Below, one piece after another: positions 47,529-58,993 of a stretch of 64,000 bases of DNA (the stretch's first letter is position 1; each line of letters starts with the position of its first letter). Both the position numbers and the translations under genes were made by a program. The notes below the pieces were generated by a model. The model was given only the letters and a program-made list of their open reading frames with translations, was not told the DNA's origin and searched no databases. Source of the stretch: Cylindrobasidium torrendii FP15055 ss-10 (lineage: Eukaryota; Basidiomycota; Agaricomycetes; Agaricales; Physalacriaceae). Location of the stretch: NCBI GenBank assembly GCA_000934385.1, contig KN880555.1, forward strand, positions 1 through 64,000, written 5' to 3'.

Positions 47529-49256
47529 TCATGAGTGCCTATCGTACCCAACACCTGGGAGCTCCAGTTCGCCCATCTTATCGCGGGGCTCGAGGGCATA
47601 GTTTACCTTGTAATAATTCTCATCTTCCGTCGCAAGTAGCTGGGACGATTTGTCAGTTCATCCGTTTGAATGACTGGGTCAAGAAGCAGGACGTACGTAT
47701 GCCTCCCCGGCCAACACTTGAATCAGAATCGCGAACCACAGCGACATACCCCTCTCAACACGGAAAGCCGATGCCGTGCCCAGCTCGCCTTCATGAATGT
47801 TCGCAAACACTGCGACGACTTGCTTGGAGACATCAACCCCGTTGGCGACACATGCAGGGAAACGATTCGCAAGCTCGTCGCGATTAGTTAAAATGGCCAT
47901 GACCTCGTCGCAACGCCAAATCTGTGCCTATGGTCAAGCCGAGTCCGCGGTACTGTTGGTCAACAACGCACCGAGAAATAAGTCCCAATGTGAGTGACGA
48001 TGGGACGGGCGGCCAAGCCAATGAGGGCCGCGGTGATGACCGTTGCAAATAAGTTGACGCCGCCTACAAATCGTATCCATCGTTAGTCTCTGACCTATGA
48101 GCTTGGCATGTAACGTACGAATCATCCATCTACGGTGCTCTCTGGTGTTGACGCGCGCGTACCCGTAACCGACAAAGAAACAGAGGGTGCCGCCCACGGC
48201 GAGAGAATAGTAGCACGATTGGACGTTGATCTCGCCGCCAAAGGATTTGAAGCCGACGATGCCGCCAGTAATGTTGGCAATGATCAGAAGGAGGAGGCAG
48301 AGGTAGCCTGGAAGATGGAAGATGAGCTAGTGAAGCGAGCTTTGTACGGACATCTCTACCATTTACTCGATGATACCATGTCCAATTCTACGGTTATCCA
48401 TATGAGTACGGTCTTTGACTTGACTAGGCCCATGTACTCACCCTTCGGATCGTTGGGAAGAATTGCTGAACGATGAGAATACTGCCGACTATCTCAAGCA
48501 TCAGTGTGTGCACCGTGTTAGCTGCGTCAGGGACACGCACAGATAGAAAGGAAGTTGTGTACATTATATGCATTCTTCCACATCCCTTTACCGAGATTGA
48601 ACCATTCACCTTGAGTCGGGGGTCAGTCAGCCAAGGTTACGTCTTGAGACACTGTATACGCACCAGGTTTGGTGAATTTCTCTAGTTGCTTGTCCCCGAG
48701 TGCCTGCATTTCGAAACAACAATAACCGAGCAGGGCACCCCCGAAGATGATGACTACAATAGCATGAATGAGTGCACTAATGGAGGATGGGAAAGAACGT
48801 ACACAGAATGAGACTCTGCTTCTCCTTGAAGCCCAAGATTCCGCTCATGGCATAGTACGCTCCTGCGCCAGGAATCTCCTTCGACGACTTCTGGGTCATA
48901 TTCAGCTTGTGGTTCATGGGGGACTCGTCGCGCGGAAAGTGCCCAGTCCTGGGCGTTTGACCATCGAGCATGGGCATGGGCGACGTGGGGCTCCCAACAC
49001 CGTACAGCGCGGACTGCGGGCGTCCATGGAGAGGGCTATCGTCATTGGCGGTGGTGAATGAGGCGTGTTTGCTGAGGTCCGAGTCCATACGCTGATTGTT
49101 ATCCCAAGAGGTCGCTCGATTGGGGCCGTACGTCCCATTGCTGTCCCCGTACACTCTGGAAGCCCTGTTGGGGCTGTAGACGCTTGGGCTGCGGGGCTGG
49201 TCGTTGTTGTTGCCGTATGAGAGGCGATGGGCATCGGCGTATTGCGTGTCAGACAT
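47529..49256 (-). CDS. DUF2306-like multi-pass membrane protein (paralogue B)
   Basis: The ATG at 49256 gives MSDTQYADAHRLSYGNNNDQ and a disordered Ser/Pro/Asn-rich cytosolic domain of about 125 residues, longer than in paralogue A. Then SKEIPGAGAYYAMSGILGFK EKQSL, matching GMGVYRTLSGMLGF RESQSL of paralogue A. Further matching blocks: NLGKGMWKNAYNVHNFLS; GGEINVQSCYYSLAVGGTLC; NTREHRRWMIR; RGMSLWFAILIQVLAGEAY; and the tail NYYKVNYALEPRDKMGELEL PGVGYDRHS, stop at 47529. The shared GGEIN...REHRxWMIR core supports DUF2306 and common descent. About six or seven short introns in similar places. Predicted membrane protein; role unknown. Confidence 0.75.
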
Positions 49257-50171
49257 CGTGGGTGGTCGTGGTCGTGGGAAGGCGAAGGGGATTTGAGGGG
49301 TGGAAAGTACAGAGGAACGCAAGATAATAAGTAACCAAGTGAACCGGACGAACAAAAAGCCAGACACAAGATGAACAAAAAGGGCCCAGAGGGCAAGAAG
49401 ATGGAGGGAATGAAGAAAGAAGTAGAATACCTCCGAAAGATTATGACGAGCGGAGGGCCCAGTTAAGATCTCATGTGAGGTACAAGTTTATAGCGAATCC
49501 CGTGAGAAGGAGAGGTAAGCGCCCTGGTGGCGCCGAATTCGACAAACATCCCTTTCACTTCACTGCCTCCCATTGCAATGCTGGGAGAACATCCAGGATT
49601 CGACTTCCCGCTTGGCGCCTGGTGGCAGCCCATACTTGGCGGAGCAGCGTCTGAATTCCAAAACAGAGTGGTCGAAACAATTGGAATTATTACCCCGAGA
49701 CGCAGAGCATCTTCGAAGATGTTTCGCTCAGCTCAAGTCCTATGCCTTGCAGAAAGAGAGAGCAATAAGAGGACGCCAGTGTCCGAACTCTGACCAAGAG
49801 ACTTGTTCAGCAATGGCAGAAGAGTAGAATGGGAGGTCGCGATCGACACGCCGTCGATCAAAGCTCGGCTTGATAGTGATCTGAATCAATAGCCGCCACT
49901 CCATGTCATTGTTTTGGGTATCCTCTCTTCACCTCATTCACCGTATACACGGTCCATGGTAAGTTCAGAGTTCCCCCAACTGATAGTTTCACGGAATCGC
50001 TAGACATGAAGGTATGGGCGTCGTACATAAATATAATCAAAACCAGGTCGAAGCAAAGAAAGAAATCAGTAAAGTAGTAGACCAACGGTGAGTATAAACA
50101 AGTCGAAGAAGATAGGACTAGCTGTACGTGTACGTGAATGTGCAACAAAGAAGGGGTGGTATAGTAAAATG
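49257..50171. other. intergenic, no gene recognised
   Basis: Promoter side of paralogue B and 3' flank of the next gene. Frames at about 49.5-49.8 kb lack motifs or splice support. Confidence 0.5.
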
Positions 50172-52033
50172 CTATGAATTTTCCGGTCCAGTCATAGGTT
50201 GTCGGCGCAAGGGTTGTAGCTTGCTGGGCATTGCACTCGTCTGTCTTGGCTGGTGGAGGAAATCCGTGGTCACTGTCCTCGCGTCCTCCCTGCCACTCGC
50301 CGTTGTTGGGGTATCGCTCTGGCTTTGGTCACTCTGCGATAATGGTGCCGTGGACTGGGTATTCCGAGACGACCTTGAGCCATCGCCGTTGATGTACCGC
50401 GGGGGAAGCTCGACAACCTCGGTACCTGTGTCGGTATACACCGTCACTGGCGCATGTCCACCGTCGTGATGAACAACATAGACTTGCTGCTGGCTCCGCC
50501 TGTTTGCTTCTGACATTGGTGTCAGCGGTGGGCGCGCATTCTCGCCTGGCATTTGGAAGGGTTCGATATCATATGGCGATGGGAGGTTTGTGTTCGAATG
50601 CAGTATGGGTGTGTGCGAGCCGCGCTGATAGCCTCCATCGATAGACTCGCTGTCCGCGAACGGCCTCTTGGGTGACCGTTGTTTGCTCCTTGACCTGAAA
50701 AAGAGCCATGTAGCAAGGATTCCACATAGAATGCCTCCGCAAAGAGCGCCCACGGATGCACCAGCCACAACACTGGTGGAAACACCTCTGTGGCGGATGT
50801 TAGATACAGGAAGCGCCCGGGAAACAATTGCACATACCCCGTAAGCACACCTTGAGCGAGACAGTCAGTTGGGCCGCCTCCACCACTGTGCAGCGGCCCG
50901 TATGACCAGTAATTGAAGTCTGCATCGACGACACTGATAAAGAATGAAGATGACCAGGACAAGTCGACAGTCCAATTTGCTGTTTGCCCCTTCTCTGCAA
51001 TTGTGATGTTGCGAGGAGGGTGCGCGGCGGGAGCGATCTGCACGCTGTTAGTATTTCTTTCGCTCCTCACAGAGATACGAGAGCACGAACCGTGACGGTG
51101 TAGGGAGCTGTGCCATTCTTGGGTGTAATGGCAATATCCGTGCACTGGCTGGATGTTAGCTACAGGTGGCGGATGTCATACGAGCACGTACCTGGTCAAC
51201 CCAAGCGTACTGTCCCAAAGGGCCTGCTGAAACCTGTGCGTCGATGTCCAGAGGACCAAGGGGGAACGTTGCGTTCTGGCACGTAACCTCGCTGGCGCTA
51301 TTGTTTGCGATCACAGTGTATTGCCTTTGGCAGCCTCCAGTCGCGCCGTTCTTATCGAACTAGAGTCCGTATAAGCTAAGCAGTGGGTGCTGGAAGGACA
51401 GGGTTAACTAACCGCGCATATTTGGTACTGGGGCGGGTTAGCACATCTGGCCAGGAAATGAAGAATCGCGACTTACGAGTGTGCCAGGACCAAAGGGTAC
51501 AGTCCAGTCCTGCGACAAGGTTAAACCGATTGCTTGCCGGACGTGGCTCACATACATATGATAGACTGTCGCCGATGGAGATTACGAACGGGAAGACGAA
51601 TGCACTGCAATAACTGGTCAGGACGAGATAGGTATGAGAAAGGAGCCGAGCGTACGAGGTGTAGACTTGGAGGTAGTAAGGAGCGACAGGATTCGGACTG
51701 GCGACTGGTCAGCGCCATTTTCACAATGACAGACATGAGGCGGGAGCGTACCCAGTGGCAGAGCCGCGGTCCCCGGAGATGTTGATGGTTTCACATTGCG
51801 CTGGGGATGGATGAGCGACGAAGTTGCAACCTTTGTGCTGACAGCGTACTGGTCACTGGCACGGGGACGGCCTGCGATGGTGGGACCCAGTCATAAAACC
51901 AAGACTAGAGGAAGTTATCGTGAGCTAGACCCAAAATGCCCGACTGTAAACGCACCTGTTCCATATAATTACTGCCCGCAAGTGCTGTCCCTGCCAGCCC
52001 TAACCACGCCAGACAAAGCGACAATTTGACCAT
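50172..52033 (-). CDS. signal-peptide, single-pass cell-surface protein with cytosolic tail
   Basis: The ATG at 52033 gives a clear signal peptide (MVKLSLCLAWLGLAGTALAG), then SNYMEQ and, after short introns, a Cys-containing ectodomain: QCETINISGDRGSATG, then PTDCLAQGVLTG further on. The later ectodomain part contains HPPRNITIAEKGQTANWTVD, LSWSSSFFISVVDADFNYWS and YGPLHSGGGG, with several Asn-glycosylation sites (NIS, NIT, NWT). One membrane helix follows (VGALCGGILCGILATWLFF) with a basic stop-transfer (RSRSKQRSPKR), then a disordered tail of about 165 residues containing VVELPPRYI (a PPxY-like sequence) and ending MTGPENS. About seven introns. It resembles basidiomycete surface proteins of unknown role with an Ig/cadherin-like ectodomain; a wall sensor is one possibility, not shown. 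Confidence 0.7.
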
Positions 52034-52631
52034 TGTGCAGATGTCGGATGCTCGAATGATGAACGAAACAGCAATCCAATTGCAAGCAGCAACCTAGCAA
52101 AAAAAAACACGAGCGATCCGACGATAGACTCGTGGCTGCGACCTGTGGCCGAGTTCGAAGATGGTGGGAAGAAATGAAGCGTGAGAAAGGCGCTGGTGGC
52201 TGCGACGCCGAAGGAGAAGGTCACAACCGGGGAAATAAACTCGGAGAGTGACAGTAATTGAAAAAGGGCAGCGGATCCAAAATAGGCATAGGTCGGATTT
52301 CTACATAGAAATGCGACGAGCGCCCTAGTACTTACTATGCTTGGCTGGGCGCCAGACGGGAGTTGGGCGCTGCGCTGCGCATGAGATTGGTGTTGGGTAT
52401 CACGGGAATGTGGTCCATAGTAGTAGTAATAGTATATCGGGAAGGCTTATGATTAAACAATGAATTCACTTGATTGCCGGCCGCACAAACTTAGTTCTGG
52501 ACAAGATGGACACACAGTGACAATCCCGGAATGTTCAGAATCCCAAGGCAAGCAGAATCGACCGGGCTATTTGATAGTCGAGTTCCTCCGTATATCAAAT
52601 ATGTTACATGCATAGCTAATACTTTCTGTGA
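52034..52631. other. intergenic
   Basis: Promoter side of the surface-protein gene and 3' flank of the next gene. A 74-codon frame at 52000-52224 (-) overlaps the start of the surface gene in another frame and is not supported. Confidence 0.5.
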
Positions 52632-53508
52632 TTAAACTGAGAAATACACATCAATTGTCGCACTGCGAATATGGTTGGCCCATCCAGGATACTATATCTT
52701 GTTCAGTCCCGCGACAACTCAAGAATGAGGAGCATACTTACCCTTGCTCTTGCAATAAGAGCGACGCGGTCGCCCACATCCAATAACCTCACGAATTTGG
52801 CACCCAGCTTTTGATGTTCTGTGAGGTCGTCGCTGTCATCTGAATCTTCACGCGTCCAAGTGAGAGTATGTGTTGTATAGCTGCCCACGGCTGTAAGATT
52901 GGTAGTAATGGTCCATCTTGATTTATCCGGAGTTTCTGGATTTGGCGAACGGACTTCTGCTTTGAGAGAAGCAGCTGCGTCCTCTTCTGCATGATCCGGG
53001 ACGTCCAGGTCTACGGGGAATCTGTGCTCGGCCGCATCTACCCACCATGGTTCTGCATCTTCCGGCGCTCGGATATTCGCTGCCTCGAACCATGTCCAAG
53101 AACCTCCATGGGTACCTGCACGGCGTTGTAGATGGCCAAATGTTGTAGTCAATGAAGCTCACCTCGATCCCGTTCTTCTCCACCCCACCCTTGGTCGTGA
53201 CTCGTGATATTGTACACCACTTTCTGTACTACCTTTGCCTCTGGTGGTATCCTCTTCGTGACAAGGTAGACGTATTCTGCATTTGGTGCAGCATGTGGGT
53301 GCCTGCCGCGTTTGGCACGAGCGACAACGTCCAGTGCGCGTTCGGCATGCACGCAGGGCCAATATTCCGCACAGTCGAGGATTGTGTCGATGAGTTCGAG
53401 TGGGAGGTAGTGAAGAAAGAATTCCCTCAGTTCGAAGATGTCCGCCGCGCAGGGGTAATATGGTCCGGTTCGAGTCTGTTGCAAGGATAGTGCCGAGCCC
53501 ATTTCCAT
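52632..53508 (-). CDS. conserved hypothetical protein
   Basis: The ATG at 53508 gives MEMGSALSLQQTRTGPYYPC, then FFLHYLPLELIDTILDCAEY WPCVHAERAL, an F-box-like leader (LPLEL + ILD). Next come VVQKVVYNITSHDQGWGGE and, after an intron, GGSWTWFEAANIRAPEDAEP. The end of the second exon has TTHTLTWTREDSDDSDDLTE and GAKFVRLLDVGDRVALIARA; a last intron (GTAAGT...ATATAG) joins it to YPGWANHIRSATIDVYFSV, stop at 52632. The blocks SHDQGWGGE, SWTWFEA and GDRVALxARAxxPGW recur together in uncharacterised fungal proteins (memory, not checked). About 250 residues, soluble. Function unknown. Confidence 0.7.
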
Positions 53509-54110
53509 ATAGCTCTCCTCGTTGTAGAATGTGAAAATGCGATATCAGAGATAGAAGGGCGAGATTGGCGAAATCCGAGATGCGTTTATATGGTGTTCGG
53601 GGTGAGAGTGAGAGTTGTAGATGTGATCCGTTGCTCCAGTCAAGATCTCGGCACGCGTCATGGCCTCCGAGGTTTGACTGGACACTCTCGTTCAGTGCTA
53701 GCAGCTAATGGACAAACATAAGAGATCAAACCAGGAGTGAGGAACTCAAGCTGTTTCTGAGTGTTTAAACTTCCACTGCCAATTCTGGCATGCCAACCCG
53801 CGTAGGACAGTCCGACTCATCCGGGCTCTGTATGACTTTATTGCTTACAACCAAACCATTGAGAAGAAAGCAATATTTCTGCGCCTATAGATGCGCTTTC
53901 TGTGCTGCCTCTGTGTGAACGTCTTGGATGAACACCAAAAAGGCATGTAATCACCGAATCACCGACATGATGGCATGTTGCGCACGCGGTTGCGATCTCT
54001 TGAATTCTCTCCGTCGTTGGGTGCCCTGAAAACGGCCGGTCTCACACTTTGGCTTCGCCTCCCACCTCCCACTTTCCACTCTTTTCTTTTTCCATCTATC
54101 TCAACGTGTC
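53509..54110. promoter_or_regulatory. divergent intergenic region
   Basis: About 600 bases between two divergent start codons, so both promoters should lie here. CT-rich run before the ATG at 54111. Confidence 0.4.
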
Positions 54111-57034
54111 ATGGCTGGATTCCTCCGCAAGAAAAGCAAGGGTGGGCCCTCTGCAAAACCCGCGACCGCGCCGCCTCCCACGACCATACCTGAGGATAGC
54201 CCCTCGCCAATCTACGCTCGATTCGCTGCGCATCCACCCCCAGAGACACCCAGGATGGTGTCGGGCCCCATGGTACTCACCAAACGCAACTCGTCCCAAC
54301 AACGACCCGTTGCAAGGAACGTGTCTTCTTCGCATCCCCAACGACCAGACACAAGTCAATTGCATGCCAAGCAAGGGCAGGAAGGGATTCGAAAGTGCGT
54401 TATTACGTTTTAATACCAAGCCACAACACTGACAACATACTGAGTAGTTCCAAGGACAAGCCGCTCCCTGCACCTAATGCATACGAACCACCTCCTCCAC
54501 AGAAGCCCTTCCTGCCACCCCAGCCTGCGCCTGCACCTGCGTCCGAATTCGCAGATTATTCCTACGCATGTATGAATCTCGATGAAGTTTGTACTCACCT
54601 CATGTTGAAGCGTTAATGTCTCATGATAACCTTCAGTTTGACCCCATTGACGAGCCCCAACCACCCCCACGATCCGTGAGTGACACAACACTCCCAGTGC
54701 GCCTGGCTCACGAGAGGTAAAAGAATGTCAGCAGCCAATATTCCCAGGACTATTCGCCGCTCGATCGTCTGAGGCTTTCCATGGCCTCTTCGCCTCCTCG
54801 GCCGGCCACCGTTATTCAAGAGTCGCCCCAGAAGTCTACGGCGCATCGCATGTCTGTAACACCGGCTCGTGGCCCTCTAATCTTCGCGGCTGCCGTGTCC
54901 ACGGATGAACCCCCCAATCACCCTTTGCCTGAAGTACACATCGCTGGAAGGCACCCTGTACGGTCCCCACCACCACCCTCATCTTACGTGCCGCGACAAG
55001 AGGAGCCTCCTCGTTCCAGCTCCCGCAATAGCAATCGCGAATCCACGAAGTCTGCGCAACAGACGTCCGGAATGTCACACCCAAGTCCGAGTACGCGCAC
55101 GGCGCAGTTGGCCTCGCAAACGCAAAACAAGCCACAGCCCGCTTTACCGAATCTTAACCAGCGCCAGCCTGTTATGGAGATACCTCCACCGCAGAGGCAG
55201 CAGCTCATGACACCTCCGCCACCGCAGACGCCGCCTAAACAACGACATTTGCCAGAACCCGCCTCCCAACAACAAGATATGTCTCTGCAGCGTACTGTCA
55301 CGCCCACTCGTTCAACAGACCCTCCAAAACGTTCAGGGAAGCATCGTCCAACTACGCCTGTTTCCCTTGACCAAGATCGTCGGCGCACCAAGACGTCTGT
55401 TGACATGCCATATTTCTCGGATGACCCCTTCGCCAAGTCGGACGGCGTCAAGATTATTCCCGCAGCAACTCCAAAGCCAGCGCCTCAGCCCACTTTTACT
55501 GAATTCGACGACGACGAAGTTGTTCTTGCGCCTGCGGTCGAGGTGCAACGACCGGCGACACCCCCGAAACGTTCTCCGCCGCATGCTCCTCCGACGCCGC
55601 CCTCGCCTGAAGAATATAAACGTTCTCGGCGGAACCATGTTCGCGAACACTCACCGCCGCGCGAAATAGCTCGACTGCCTCTTTCGAACGACCGACCCCC
55701 CGAAGCGTTTCCTCTGGATCTTGCGCTCGAGAAGGCCGGGATTGTGGCAGGATTATTGCCCTACTTGACTTACGGCGAATGGCTTCAGCTGTCCAATCTC
55801 TCGCAGAGGGTCAGACGAGCATGCAAGGAGACGGACGATTTGAGAAAAGTGTTATTGCAGCGATTTCTGGGACCTGTCGGGTACCAGCCATGGATCTGGG
55901 GGCAGGACCCCTTGCCGCTAACACTTGCTGTGGGTATCTTGTGTACAGCTTACGATCCCAAAGCTTATGAATGCCTAGGACCTCAACCACTATATGCGTG
56001 GTGTGACGCTTTCCGTGTTCGAGTACTCGACCACTGCCCAGCGGTTTATGCAGATGCGGGATCAGACGCAGGCGCCAGTAATCCAGCAATTGCGCGATGC
56101 GACCAGGGCGTACACTCGAATCGTGCTGCGGTTGAGGGCGCAGGCTGAGAAAGAGGCGCGAACAACGAGGGCGCCATCGCCAACTTTTTCGCAAACCACT
56201 CACGGAACTCATGGAACCCAGCATGGTTCGACAACACCTAGCCATGGGTTTAGGTCACCACTGTATAGACTGAGGCGTGCACCATTGCTGCGCGTGTTTG
56301 TACCCAGCCCGGACGGCGACTGGTTGAGCGATACAAGCGTGTTGGAATGTGAGGCTGAGCTCAAGCGTGCGGGCGTTCTCCATCTGATGAGGGTAGGTGA
56401 TGTGGTTTGGGATGTTGCTGTTGGCGAAGAAGGCAATTTCGGACGCATGATTTGGGATGGGAGCTACCTCATTGACTTGGACTACACATACTCGGCTGTG
56501 GGAGACTTACCGAAGTATTTGCCCACGCTGGCGTTCAGTCCATCGTATTTCCACCGTGTCATTCGCACCGGACCAGCGGCGACCAACCCGATCGTGCGTT
56601 TGGATTTGGCGCCGTGGGGAGATGAGATTGCGGGGAACCTGCAGTTGCTGCAGGATAGGGTTCGGACGGAGACACCGCAGGGGACGTACCATAACGTCGT
56701 TCGTTGGGTACATCGTAGCTCGTTCACTCTCAAGCCTCCGGGGAGAGGGACGCGGATACCAGTGACGAACGGGAATGGGGGCACAATGTGGGTCGACTCG
56801 GGTTGGTATGGGACGGTCGTCGTCGAGACAGAGGGAACCAACGAGAGTTTGGCTGACCTACAAGAGAGATGCGGACCTGGTGCGTTCCCGCCAAGGGTGC
56901 AGCAGGTGGGGAGGGCATCGATGAGCGCGCAGAAAGACAAAGATGCGAAAACGGTCTTCAGGATTCTCAGGGAGAAGAGTCGACCGGGGGAGATTTGGAT
57001 TAGGACTGTGAGCCCGAAGGAGAGGATCAACTGA
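54111..57034 (+). CDS. large proline-rich protein with conserved C-terminal half, function unknown
   Basis: The ATG at 54111 gives MAGFLRKKSKGGPSAKPATA. Small 5' exons follow (KDKPLPAPNAYEPPPPQKPF; FADYSYACMNLDE; FDPIDEPQPPPRSVSDTTLP). An intron starting GTGCGC joins TLP to DYSPLDRLRLSMASSPPRPA; the more obvious GTAAAA donor would break the frame. Then about 300 residues of Pro/Ser/Gln-rich, disordered sequence (PPPPQTPPKQRHLPEPASQQ), with DMPYFSDDPFAKSDGVKIIP. A folded part begins PLDLALEKAGIVAGLLPYLT YGEWLQLSNLSQRVRRACKE, possibly F-box-like. One intron later come NHYMRGVTLSVFEYSTTAQR and PLLRVFVPSPDGDWLSDTSV, LKRAGVLHLMRVGDVVWDVA, DLPKYLPTLAFSPSYFHRVI, GGTMWVDSGWYGTVVVETEG; stop at 57034. 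About 880 residues. Short proline motifs may bind SH3 domains (inference). Confidence 0.75.
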
Positions 57035-58993
57035 TCCACAAAGAAAGAACGGAACTCGATTGTGACAATAGGCATCTTAGAGGCCATCTTGTACAAGACG
57101 CACGAGCTGTTCATGTACGTACATACTCGAGATGGTGTTGGTCTGTTGTTATATGTAACTGTAGTTGCTCTACTGTTTGACCTATGAGTTGTGTGCGCGT
57201 CCTTGCCCGCGTTCGGATTGATGTAAAAAAATGAGTATCTCAGGTTGCAGATATATGGCTTCTTGTCGGCTGGGTGAGGGCTATGCAATATGCATGTATT
57301 CTACTTCAGCCAACTTGACCACTGCCCTGAGTTGAATTGAATTTCGTGCTTTGGGTCACGCCAAATGACGGCACGCCATCATGATTCTTGGAATCTATCC
57401 CCATATGGTAAAAATAGTTTGCACAAAGATGCATAAATAGCCTTACCGCCAGGGAATTCTTCAGGATAAAGTGGTTAGGTTTCGTTCAAATGATCTTTCA
57501 AACAGAATTCGCCATTTGGGCGGTCGGGACTGAGTCCATCCCCGTTACAGCCCTGAGAAAGATCTGACACTACTATTGCTAGCCCAATACTTAAAACCAT
57601 CCGCGGTTCCGCCATCCCAGAGCGGCAAAGATACATGGTTCAAGATCCCAAGAATCAGCCATTGCCAGCGACCACCCGCTAACTCTGAACCTCCCGCTGT
57701 TACCGTTTTAATCATGTACAAGGCTTGCATGGGACGCCTACCTGTCTAGTTACTCCCCGTCCTCAATCTGGAAAAATTACAGCAACGCGGTGCCAGCTGC
57801 GCAAGCCCGTGCCGGCGCAAAGGGTCCGAATATGTGGCAAGGTGTTGCGCGCGACCCTTCGTGGGCCCTTCCCCGTCCTTCTCATTTGCGTCTCATTGCT
57901 TCTCATCGTCGTCTAGTACCTCATTTTGCACTGCCATCGACGCTTTCCGGAACTCCTTCCTAGGGTCGCCGTTTTTCGAGCAATGCTATTGACCCGCTTC
58001 CCCTTCGGCATTGTCACTGTAGTCATCATCGTTGTCCATCACATCCCTAGGCTGGAACGATCTTCAACCCATGAGCAGCCTTTTACACAGCTCTTTATCT
58101 TTCTGATTGCACTTCCAAGCCTCACCGCATGTCAGGATGCCTTCGTGCATGTGCAAGAAGTTCTGGCTGCTCAGTACGAGCGGTACTGAAGGCAGACCTA
58201 TGCATTTGATCTGGCTCTCGGCTCTCTTTCTTCTCATGTCCACTGACCACCTCGGCTGAACATCCCCCTTGCGCCATCTACTAGGCTCATCCCGCTTAAC
58301 TGTTGTGAGTTGTTCGAATGTTCCGAGGACTAAACAATTGTATTAGTAGCATATCACATCGATGCAAAAGGAGACGCCATACGAAGGGATCTACCGATAA
58401 AGCTTATTTGAGTAGATCTATACATCACATTATTGTATCAGAAGTCCTTGCTCTCTTGTGCTAACTGGATTTTGGCTGCACATTGCAGCATGTAGTACTT
58501 GGTGAGAGGCCGCGTCAAATTGGATTTTGTATTTCGGTTGAGCTATTGTTTCGTAGATCAGTGCAAGCGCGTTTCTAGAGGTAGCGAAAGACGTTATGCC
58601 CCCGTTATCTTGCATTAATCGGGAGCGTAATCCGCCTAACATGTATCGCACTAGAGTGCAGAACGAGGTAGAGAAGCACTAATGTGCGAAGTTCAGAAAG
58701 CTCTCACGGTTGGAAGGAAGAAGTCGTTTGTTAGAACGATTATCGCCTCATCCACGTACAAGCAGAATTGCTGGGTCATTCACTACATGAAAGGCAGAAT
58801 GGTTGGTCAAGTTTCCAACGAGACTCATATGGCCAACGTTTCAACAGTAGGACGAATGGTCCTCTCATTTCGAGGCGCCTCGATGTGACCCGCACAAAAG
58901 TTTGCGTAACAAGTGGAGTCAAAAGAGAAGATGTTAGACAGAAGTTGTGTATATGTGTATCGGATAACCAGACCTACACAATATATATGGAAC
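57035..58993. other. gene-poor 2 kb region
   Basis: No recognised gene. A CT-rich stretch at about 57.75-58.27 kb looks promoter-like and contains a short hydrophobic frame (MLLTRFPFGIVTVVIIVV, about 57.98 kb), but nothing downstream follows it as a gene. The rest is AT-rich with motif-free frames. Confidence 0.45.

Noticed and set aside
57926..58189. 87-codon ORF with one hydrophobic stretch
   Set aside because: CT-rich DNA encodes Leu/Phe/Ser/Pro-rich frames by chance; no splice partners or homologous feel. Considered and dropped as a pheromone precursor because there is no CaaX end.
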